DNA from: Agrypnia vestita
Taxonomy: Eukaryota > Arthropoda > Insecta > Trichoptera > Phryganeidae
DNA length: 64,000 nt
Reading direction: 5' to 3'
Assembly: GCA_016648135.1 (NCBI GenBank)
Contig: JADDOH010011101.1
Location: forward strand, 1-64,000
Shown: in pieces, positions 53,869-62,646 of the stretch
How the letters are laid out: each line of letters opens with the position of its first letter
Numbering within the stretch: the first letter of the stretch is position 1
Translations under genes and position numbers: made by a program
Notes under the pieces: model-generated
Database searches by the model: none
The model's input: the letters and a program-made list of their open reading frames with translations, nothing else
Told to the model about the DNA's origin: nothing

Positions 53869-56800
53869 CTGTAAACAATAAACAAACATGATGTGTAATT
53901 TTCAAAAACCAACACCTAGAAAATTTGACACAGCATATGAGATGCAAATTATATTGCTGTAATAATAGATCTGACTGGAAAGCCAATATACATAATCGCA
54001 TCTGCTCAAAACCTACTCATACTGGCCCTTCGATTCGATTCGATATATGTATACGTCGATTATATTAAAGTACCTAAAAACTAACTAATCGCAAAAAGTA
54101 CCTAATACTAAGTGGAGCGATAAACAACATTACAATAAATTGTAAATTTTTGGTGGCAACAATATTTATAGGTAGTACGCGTAAAGTTTACGTATCGTAT
54201 AATCTTTGGGGGTTTGGAGATGGTTAGGAGTAACTGCTTTTTCGGGTCACCACCGTCATGCGGCGGAAAAGCTCCAAAGGCGTAGAATATTTGATGATTT
54301 ATTTTCTCGATAAAACAAGTACAAAATACACATGAGTATGATTATTAAGACAATGAGAGATACTCTAAGGGCCGTAGCCTCCGACCGCCGCCGGAGGTAT
54401 GTGACATACTGACATGCCCGCATAGGGCGTGGGCCTCCTTTTATATAATTTATGAACAAAGGAGTGTCCTGGAGTGGGTTGTGTTTGTGTGAGGCAATCA
54501 TCAGAAATGCTGATGGTGCAATGAAATGTCCTGCTCGTTCCTCGATTTGTTTGTTTGTGGCATTCCTTGGCCCTGTGTGTGTGTGAGGCCTAGATTAGTG
54601 GTTTTATGAATTGTGGTACGAATTCCACAAATCCATTATGGCGTTAAATCATTTTTTTAAATGTGCGAAAAATTATCTATTTAGTCGTTTTGCGAAAATC
54701 GACTTAAGGTGTTACCGTAAGAATCGCCCTTTATGTTCGGATATTTTCGAGAGCTGACGAAGGTTGACGAAACCTTGTAACCCCTCGGCCACACTTTGAG
54801 GGCTTCAATCGTTTCCGTATAAAATATGGCATACTTCTCTATGTATTATAATCTCTTTGGTATTGCGTAATTATATCACATTCAAAATGTTAAAAAAATA
54901 TTTATACTCCATATGTATAATGTCACTAGAGGACCATCTGTATTGGTCAATAATGACCTGTTGAGTGTCTGTTTGTTAAAAAATAAAAAAAATAATAAAA
55001 AAATCAATACTACGATATTCGCATAATAAACTCGTACTGTGCGCTTTCTGAGGCGCCCTTATATTTGTTGCAAGTTGTAATGAAAGATGGTCAAACTGTA
55101 CCGACGTGCGAAAAATTATACATTTAAATATTAGTAGAGGTAGACGGGGTTAGTTGAGACATTTTCAAGATATAAATTTTTGTATTTTTATAATTTCAAA
55201 ATTAAACAAGTTCTTTCAATGTGCAAACCATAAGCGAATATACTGTTACGAGGATAAGGGGAATCGCGCACTCATTTCGGGTGACACTTGTTTGAAATGA
55301 TCACAATACTAAAGAAGATTCCAGAACAGCCTGGCATAATCTACGGCTTACGAGAGACATCTGCAAGAGTCTGGAAAACGCTAGGAACTTCTCGAAATGC
55401 GGGAAGCGTCTCGGAATTTCGATACTAGCATTAGCCACTATAAATACGACACGCGGGAGCAAGTTTGGAGCTATTTTTGCGTGCGCGTCTGACAGCGATA
55501 ACAGAAGCGAAGGTAGCCGTGGGCGGCGGGTCAGTCCGGCCAAGCGAGCGGTAGCGGCGAGAAGCCAGCGATGACAAACGAGCGGAAATTCGACAGCGCT
55601 TCTGGAAAGTTCTTACGTAGCGAGATAGACCGAAGCGAAATAATAAGTGTGGAAATTGATGGAATATTCTAGTGAACAGTGAATAAAGTGTTAACGCAAT
55701 ATAAAGTGTCTATTTACGAGTGATAAATTGCGAAACAGTTTAATTTAAGGAATAGCGTTAGTTTAATTTGTTAATCGGTATTTAATAAATCCTTTATTAA
55801 ATCCCAGCGTTTTCATTAATTCCTTCTGCAGCCACGACACGATACACACAATACGAACAAAATTCTACTAAATTTGTCGCCATTTCATGGAAAAAAATAT
55901 TTTTTTCTACTTTTGACTGTGTTACTACGCATTATCATGTAACTTTCTTATGGTGTTGTATTCTTTGAGATATTTATGAGGATTACAAAGAATAGCAGCT
56001 GAATATCCTTAATAATTATCATTAAATAGTTTTGAAAACAATATTTTTGGGGTTATGTCGTGTCCCGTTTCGGAACGGGGGGGATAAATAAGCTTTCGCC
56101 GAAAAGGCCACCTACTTATCGGGCGTGATGGGAATCAGCTCGTGCAGGCTGCTGACCGTGGCCACGCAGCACAGGTCCGCTATCGTCATGTCCGGCCCGG
56201 CCAGCCAGCTCTGCTCCTCCAGGTACTTCTCCAGGATGCCGAGACTCTCCCCGACCCTCTGCCACGAGCTCTCCGAGATGGACGTCGCTTCCTTTGTCAT
56301 CAAAGGTCTCTGGAAAATAGACCTTGTCCACAGTAGATTCTTGCCTAAATCACGAGTCGAAAATGAATTGAAATGAAATAAGTTTATTGGTACTGCGGCG
56401 TGCCAGGCCTGCCTGAACTTCTAGCCCCTCAAGCGTCCCAAACCAGCCAATCACGCTCGAGGGATTAGCGCCCGACTAGGCGCCATCTTCACTCCTTCCT
56501 CGACCGGCGCTCGCGGCACCACAAAGTAACTCGCGATCCGACATATTGTACGCTAACATTATATCTTGTAAAGTAACTTGCGTCTACAATAAACTTCTGG
56601 TCTAACTGTGAGTACATATTTCTCTACCTGTCAACCTGTACCTCGCAATACACGTCAGCCTCACGCACACACTCTTCTAATCACTTTCTGCGTACACTTG
56701 CTATCACGCCAGGCTGACTGCACATCTGTGGCAGAAATGTGCAGTCACCCTGGGCATTCGCGAATACCTGTACATCTAATACAGCCACCGCATCTAAAAT

Positions 56801-59800
56801 ACTGCTGGCTCACATCCTCAATCTGCCACAGTACTTTGTTTAGAAAAAATCATTATACTGGGTGCGCCGTTCCCACGATATTTGAATTCAGGGTTAGGCG
56901 TTAGAGATAGCTAAATATGTCAGTAAGACTTTCATAAATGCTGCGGCAAGGCTTATATTTAAGGCATCCAAGTTCTCGCGGATATCCTCAATGCCGAAGC
57001 AGCTACATTGGCTTCGCCTGCCGGAGCGGATAAATTTCAAACTCTCTCTGGTGGCGCACAAAAGTCTTCAAAGGAAAGCACCACAATATTTGATCGACCT
57101 CTGTATCCCAGTAAATATCACTGGAAGACGGCTCACACCGCGATCAGCTAAATCGGAGGCACTCTGCAGGCTGGTAGTTTCAAGGAGACCTGGAGCCACC
57201 AAGTTTGCGGAACGTGCTTTCAACTATGTGGAATCAGCTGCCTCCAGTGTTGCGATCTATGGAGAACCAGGAACTCTTCAAGAAGAGCCTAAAAACTCAT
57301 TTTTTCGGGATGTCGCACCTGTAAAGCGTCTCTTACGCAAAAACGGCGCTATATAAATCAAGGTTCGAGGGTACATATCCGCGGATATATACATATATAT
57401 ACAATTTTACAAATACTATTATAATTATATATTAAATATTTTCGCACAATTTTTTTGCTTCAATCTCCAAATCGACGGCTCCTACGTATAATATCGTAAC
57501 GCACAAAATTCAATTTTACAGGAGAAGGAATTGAACATATTTTCGTCCGGTATAAATCTAAATATTGCCCAATTTTTTTATAATTTCGTTTCAATATTTT
57601 ACTTTATACTGTAGTTTCATTAATAATTACAAAAAAGTCGAAATTATTAACGGTTTTTGTAGAAATGCACATACGATATTATACTTCGGAAAAGACGCGA
57701 CGTAAAATAACGTGTTACATACGATAATTTTCTTATGTTATTTTCTCACGCATATTATCGTAAGTGTTACATACGATAATTATTTATGTTATTTTCCAAC
57801 GTATGTTATCGTAAGTGTTACATACGATAAATATCTTATGTTATTTTCCAACGTATGTTATCGTAAGTGTTACATACAATAAAATTATCTTATGTTATTT
57901 TCCAACGCAAATCATCGTAAGTGTTACATACGATAGTATACTTCGTAAAAAAATATGTGATTATTTGAGATACGATAAAATACGTCCGAAAAAAACGTTA
58001 TTTATCGCAAAATATTTTTTTTTTTTCTTGGAAACAAAGATATAATTAAATACATATGAAATACACAAAAAACTAAAAAACGTCGATTTGTGCGTTACGA
58101 TATTGTACGTAGGAGCCGTCGAAATACTAGGTGAGTGCTTACGATATTGATATAGATCACAGAATTCTGTTGTTGAAGGAGATGAAGCTACGTAGACCAG
58201 ATTATCGGAGATGCGCGCTGTAGCACCTACCAAGAAATGGAGAGGCTGGCAGATGACGGAGAGGAGTGTCGAAAGCGAATGCATGTTGCAGGATGCAAAA
58301 CCTAATTGCTCTAATTAATCTAATAAAAAAATCTTTGCTCGGTTTTTTTAATTTGTTATTTTTTGTCTCCTTCGTCGTCACATTAATATTCTTACTATTT
58401 TCAAACTTAGCTAAACGCTTGTGCTACGCAAATAGGACTAACTTCCTGGTCTGGAGTGAGGTTCGAACCCGCAACCTTTGGATCAAGAGGCGAGAGTATA
58501 AACCACAAAACCGACACTACTCATTATTATGAAATGTTATCTACAGAGCATGTGATAACAAAATGTGCTATTATGCATACATATTTATCAAATATCAATA
58601 TAATGTGTTGATAATTTGTATATTTTATGAAAATTTTAAAGCCATCATGGCCACTTATAATATAATTATTATCAAATACATATACTTAGTATAAATGTCC
58701 GCTTCCACGGTGTAGAAGTTAGTGGGTTACACTATAATTATACTATAATATTACAGTGAGTGTCGAAGTTCCCGGATTCAATTTCCAGTAAGGTAACATG
58801 AAGAAAACTTATTCAAGGCTTTTTTCAATTCATCGCTCAATATTTCTGACTTACTTTTTGTAAAAAGTTAAACTATCATTACACTAACCTATATCAATTC
58901 TGAAAATTCATTTGCCTGAATACAAGTCGAATGAAATGATAAAAACCTTGTAGAGTTTTTTCACAAGGTTTTTATAATTTTATTGCAGTTGCATTAGCTA
59001 ATGTATTTTTCATAATCAGTAAAAGTTACTGTTATGATAGTACTGATAACTTTTTGCAAAAAATTAGTCAGATATATTGGAAAAAAAATTCGAAAATTCT
59101 GATATTGCATATCTCCATAACTATTGATATTAGGTCACGGTCTCTTGAATATTTTCTACTCGTTATAAAGGCAAGAATCCACTTGTAAAGTTTTTTCTAC
59201 AAGCTATGAGACACCCAATACATATTTGAAATTCTATGTATTTATATATTTGTTTTTTTTTTTGGTAAAATTTTTATTTGATAAATGTACAAACTTAAGA
59301 GCGGCTGTATTCAATATAATAAAATTAATACACATTTATATTACTGCTTACCCACTTTTAAATGAGAATTTTATTCTCGTGTTTAAAAGTGGGGGCATTG
59401 TCATATTATATGTATATGTCTATTGTTAATGTAATCATTAGTGTAAGACGTTAGGTTAAATAAGTAAGATATAGAAAAAAAACATTATATTAAATTATAA
59501 AAATTAAGACATTAAATTAGGTAAGTTAGATGTAAACAATACTAGAAGACAAAAATCTAAGACATTAGATTATGTAAATAATGTATCTATAGATATGGCT
59601 GGTTCAAAACAGAAGTAATATTATTAAGACGTCACGTAAGGAAGTCGACTTCCGACCGCATGGAGTAACATTCTTAATAATAATAATCAAATTCCTAATA
59701 TAAATAATAATATTAATAATAAACCACATATCACGAAGCAATTAGAAAATCCAACCTTTTCAACATTGTATAATGACGATAGTAAAGTAAATATACGGAT

Positions 59801-60705
59801 TACTAGAAGTCGAGCAAAACTCATTAGCGGCGTCGCTGGAGAAACCCACTCCTCCACAAACACCTGACGCAGAATTTTTCAAACTTTCACTTGACGATGA
59901 GCTCTGGACCCAAATGCCCTGAAGATGAACAGTGAGATCTGTTCGAAACGTCAGCAGACGACTGGTCCTGACGACCAGAATTTGACGCGGGTTACCCCCA
60001 AAGTAGTTAGAACTAACACATATTGTACCCGTGAAAGCCTTCGATTTAAAAAAAATAAAANNNNNNNNNNNNNNNNNNNNNNNNNNNNNNNNNNNNNNNN
60101 NNNNNNNNNNNNNNNNNNNNNNNNNNNNNNNNNNNNNNNNNNNNNNNNNNNNNNNNNNNNNNNNNNNNNNNNNNNNNNNNNNNNNNNNNNNNNNNNNNNN
60201 NNNNNNNNNNNNNNNNNNNNNNNNNNNNNNNNNNNNNNNNNNNNNNNNNNNNNNNNNNNNNNNNNNNNNNCGAAGGCTTTCACGGGTACAATATGTGTTA
60301 GTTCTAACTATATATATATAGGTACACATAAATAAGGTATAGATATATTTGAAATGAATCCATGCCGCCATTCTGTTGACGTTTCTCTAAACAATCTAAA
60401 GGAAACAGCTTGAAAATGTCTAATCGCTTTCAATTGTATGTTGTCGTGTGTTTATATAAGTTTGATTTCATTTCAAATTTCGGCTTTGGAGGCTTATTGA
60501 CGCCACTATACCCTGGCCAAACAATACAAGTTTTTTGAGCATCGACACAATTTGAAATCTTACAATTACTCCAAGAAGGTTGACGAACAGCGTCGACGAG
60601 TCAAAGTGCAGCCTGTGGTCTACGATGGCCCTCCTGCGAGGATCTTTAGGGTACAGATCATCAGTTTTGCCGTAGGCGGAGACCAGGTACCCAGCAATAG
60701 CGTGA
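53748..60705 (-). CDS. glutathione S-transferase gene C (3' part only)
   Basis: Exons 3, 4 and 5 (60564-60705, 56116-56309, 53748-53868) join in frame and code for residues 67-218 of a delta/epsilon-type GST. Lengths 142 and 194 match gene B exactly. Exons 1-2, with the catalytic serine, must lie right of base 64000; no sequence like them was found at 60706-64000. The visible part has DSHAI-type .SHAIAGYL, LYPKDPRRRAIVD, and the helical-domain N-cap T156-I-A-D159. The last exon (NCKTLPYYEEANGIGAKKFG) differs strongly from gene B, suggesting a different substrate pocket edge. Introns carry three LTRs, an L2-like LINE and an assembly gap. Confidence 0.9.
53880..54258. other. intronic sequence, no feature seen
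   Basis: AT-rich intron 4 of GST gene C; no landmark except the start of an LTR-like block at 54230. Confidence 0.4.
54259..54629 (-). mobile_element. solo LTR-like sequence (possibly BEL/Pao)
   Basis: Minus strand: starts TGTGGAATTCGTACC, promoter-like TTATATAAAAGGAGG, AATAAATCATC signal, ends TTTTCCGCCGCA. It is followed by TGACGGTGGTGACCCG, which resembles the primer-binding region of BEL/Pao elements. No internal genes. Confidence 0.5.
54630..55243. other. intronic sequence, no feature seen
   Basis: Intron 4 of GST gene C. Nothing recognisable. Confidence 0.35.
55244..55841 (+). mobile_element. solo LTR (gypsy-like), uninterrupted
   Basis: Starts TGTTACGAGGATAAGG. Contains CTATAAATACGACACGCG (promoter-like) and AGTGAATAAAGTG, and ends GCAGCCACGACACG. 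ATAC on both sides (55240-55243, 55842-55845) may be the target duplication, although this makes the LTR end CG rather than CA. Sister of the split copy at 14723-15833. A minus-strand frame inside (55301-55543) is not a gene. Confidence 0.6.
56116..56309 (-). CDS. GST gene C, exon 4
   Basis: 194 nt after a TTCCAG acceptor and before a GTAGGT donor. It encodes RPLMTKEATSISESSWQRVG ... ILEKYLEEQSWLAGPDMTIA, then DLCC.ATVSSLHELIPITPD. Noticeably GC-rich compared with its surroundings, which opens spurious frames on both strands. Confidence 0.95.
56389..56870 (+). mobile_element. LTR-like sequence
   Basis: Shares CTCAAGCGTCCCAAACCAGC, GAGGGATTAGCGCCC, AATAAACTTCTGG and TTCGCGAATAC, in order, with the LTR at 8768-9264 (other strand). 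It inserted about 80 bp upstream of GST gene C exon 4, in its intron 3. Ends are uncertain. Confidence 0.45.
56935..57360 (+). pseudogene. L2/CR1-like LINE, C-terminus and 3' end
   Basis: Reads AARLIFKASKFSRISSMPKQ-LHWLRLPERINFKLSLVAHK then SLQRKAPQYL..L. This is the 'LHWLP...RI.FK...L..K.L....P.YL' region of L2/CR1 reverse transcriptases. A frameshift near 57225 moves to MWNQLPPVLRSMENQELFKK. The closing GTAAAGCG...GGCGCTATATAAATC (57320-57360) is the typical L2 3' tail. Confidence 0.75.
57472..58122. mobile_element. 651-bp inverted-repeat element with internal tandem repeats
   Basis: Outer inverted ends TCGACGGCTCCTACGTA and ATATCGTAACGCAC (about 34 bp, one or two mismatches) at 57472-57505 and 58090-58122. 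Inside is an array of five 51-54-bp units (57712-57945), each starting GTGTTACATACGAT and ending TTATCGTAA. No transposase; the frames inside derive from the repeats. Confidence 0.75.
57712..57945. repeat. tandem array, 5 x about 52 bp
   Basis: Units start at 57712, 57764, 57815, 57867 and 57921. Each holds CATACGATAA and TTATCGTAA, partial reverse complements, so every unit can form a hairpin. Confidence 0.85.
58379..58523 (-). repeat. tRNA-derived SINE, copy 2
   Basis: Minus strand: tRNA-like head GTCGGTTTTGTGGTTTATAC ... GGTTGCGGGTTCGAACCTCA (B box GGTTCGAACCT), then a body shared with 50249-50348. Second, better preserved copy of this SINE. Confidence 0.6.
58820..59220. repeat. repeat family F, fold-back copy
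   Basis: Left arm has CAATATTTCTGACTTACTTT and AACTATCATTACAC; the right arm has GTTATGATAGTACTGATAAC and AATTAGTCAGATATATTG. The centre is the hairpin AAAACCTTG...CAAGGTTTTT. Confidence 0.6.
59351..59393. repeat. strong 43-nt hairpin
   Basis: CCCACTTTTAAA pairs perfectly with TTTAAAAGTGGG, and the inner GAGAAT pairs with ATTCTC around a TTT loop. Confidence 0.8.
59620..60055 (+). mobile_element. Penelope-type terminal region beside the gap
   Basis: Hammerhead-like core CTGAAGA-[GAACA..TGTTC]-GAAAC at 59919-59948, with a perfect stem. After it come CGTCAGCAGACGACTGGTCC and GTTAGAACTAACACATATTG, then the gap. Confidence 0.5.
60061..60270. other. assembly gap (210 N)
   Basis: Unsequenced. 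The 38-40 bases on the left (GTTAGAACTAACACATATTG...AAGCCTTCG) reappear as the exact reverse complement on the right, so the gap lies inside a palindrome. Confidence 0.99.
60564..60705 (-). CDS. GST gene C, exon 3
   Basis: 142 nt after a TTTCAG acceptor and before a GTAAGA donor. It completes the Ser67 codon and encodes HAIAGYLVSAYGKTDDLYPK, DPRRRAIVDHRLHFDSSTLF and VNLLGVI. Same length and phase as gene B exon 3. Confidence 0.95.
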
Positions 60706-60719
60706 CTGAAATCACAACC

Positions 60720-61181
60720 GCACATTAGATTGCACTGCCTAGATAATCAATATAGCTCTGTTGACATTTTTAATTCCCCTACACTCCACACATATAAAAA
60801 CAATCTTATATTCTATTTTCAATTCTTCTACTATAGGCTTTTTTAAATAAAATACTATAAATTAGATTTTTTTTAATATTTCAGTTTATTGAAAATTCCA
60901 TTACTTGCCTTATCGCAAGTCATTGTTATTAATCATGTATTAAAATATATAATTCTGTAATATATCTTGATATACAGTAATGTTTTTTAAAGTACGTAAA
61001 GTAAAAAAACAAAGATAAATAAAAACAGAAATTAACATAAAAAGCATAGGTACTAATTCAAATTTATGAAATTTTCAGTACACTTAATTATATTCAGAAT
61101 GGAGAATATTCCAAGTCAAAATATTTCTCCAATTCGGGTATGCTCCGACAACGAAAAATTTCAACGATATTAAACATGTTA
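60720..61181. other. intronic sequence, no feature seen
   Basis: AT-rich intron 2 of GST gene C. The expected exon 2 (59 nt, KNP.HTVPLYEDGD) was searched for by eye and not found. Confidence 0.4.
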
Positions 61182-61324
61182 CAGTAGCCGGCAAACATCT
61201 TGAAATTCTACAGCGTAGTGGGGGGAAGTTTGCGCATCTACCTTTCCACCAGCGAGACCTAAATTTCGTCTTCTGCGCATTCCCCCACCACGTCAAAGAC
61301 TTTCAAGAAGTTTGCCGGCAACTG
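61182..61324. mobile_element. 143-bp hairpin MITE with TA duplication (Tc1/mariner type)
   Basis: Flanked by TA (61180-61181, 61325-61326). Ends CAGTAGCCGGCAAAC..CTTGAAA and TTTCAAGAAGTTTGCCGGCAACTG. Inner GTGGGGGGAAGTTTGCGCA pairs with TGCGCATTCCCCCACCAC, so nearly the whole element folds on itself. The minus-strand frame across it is not a gene. Confidence 0.75.
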
Positions 61325-61339
61325 TACTATGCCGATAAA

Positions 61340-62640
61340 TCCGTGTTACCAGAGAATTTACGGCACAATTACATACATATAATATATTAAATTAAACTAC
61401 TCCTAAACTAATTTTATTCATATTATTATTATTATTACTATTATTATACATCAACAGCACGTGCAAGGATAATTATTATAACATTAAATTGTAAAATTAT
61501 GTTATAAGATTCTTGAATTCTGAAGTATTGCTTAGAATTATATATTTTTCTGTAATAATGTGAAAAATTACCAAATAAAAACACATAAAAATCTCATTAA
61601 CAATAAAATCATTCGCTTTTAAATTTGAAAAAGTACTCGCAGATTAAAAACTAAATTAAAATTGAACTGCGTTGGAAAATAAATTATAAGAAAATTCCTA
61701 TAAAAAGTTGATTAAGCATATTTAGATTTTAATCTCTTTAACACAGCCATTATGAAAAAAAAAATTTCGATTTGAGAAGCTATTTAAAAAAAACTTTAAA
61801 ACAACAGAGGGACTTACTACATATATTAATTTAGTCTAAATACGAGAGTCGGAATATAATTGCGATTGACCTCTAAATTCAGTACTTTTTGTTTCAGCAA
61901 ATAATTAACTTTATTGATTGAAATAAGCACCGTTAAAATCAACACATTTTATTACAATTACGTATTTATTTATTTTATATAATTGGCGAAATACAGTACA
62001 TGCATAGAATCTTTTCAGATTACAATGAATAAGTTATAGAATTATGTACCAATAACATGTGCCACACAAAGTCAGAGAAGTAAGATAATCAATCAATATA
62101 TATATTGCAACGTGAGAACTTTCTCTGAAAGAACTTCACTTCACCGACTCAGCAGAATCACATGAATCCCAGGCGGATTCTTTACTACCTTATTCGCAGT
62201 ACCATATCTTTCTAGTTTAGATTTTACAATTCCCTGCAGGTGGGAAAGGTTGATTAGATAAAAGAACTTTTAGTTCACAATTTCGTATATTACAGTAAAA
62301 TAGACAAGGTTACACAAGAGGTTGTCAAATTCATTCAAAAAATATCAAGTATTCACTGATTATTTGAGATATAATGAATCAATAAAAGAGTAAAATAAAA
62401 TGTTAAATAAAAGCAATTAATCAAATGAAATACTAAATTCGCTGATAATCTTCTGTATTAGCTATTCAAGAAATAGATGGTGACATGTAAATATGATAGA
62501 ATTTACTATAATTACAAATTTTAATTAAAGCAATATTCCCCTATTTGGTTTCATAATGGGTAGAATTTACAATGTGAAACTAAGAAAATGGGTTATATAT
62601 CTAGAGAAAGTTATATATAAATATAATCATATAGAGAGAG
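61340..62640. other. AT-rich, no gene seen
   Basis: Intronic DNA of GST gene C with no recognised element. Confidence 0.4.
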
Positions 62641-62646
62641 TATATA

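Noticed and set aside
56116..56336. Overlapping open frames of 60-80 codons on both strands over the GC-rich block
   Set aside because: They are shadows of GST gene C exon 4, whose splice sites and residues match gene B; high GC removes stop codons in the other frames.
57712..57945. Regular repeats with palindromic units as a CRISPR array
   Set aside because: Units are contiguous with no unique spacers, lie inside a TIR-bounded element, and the genome is eukaryotic.
59760..60371. Long open frames of 96-203 codons near 60.1 kb
   Set aside because: They run through the N gap; unknown bases merely contain no stop codons.
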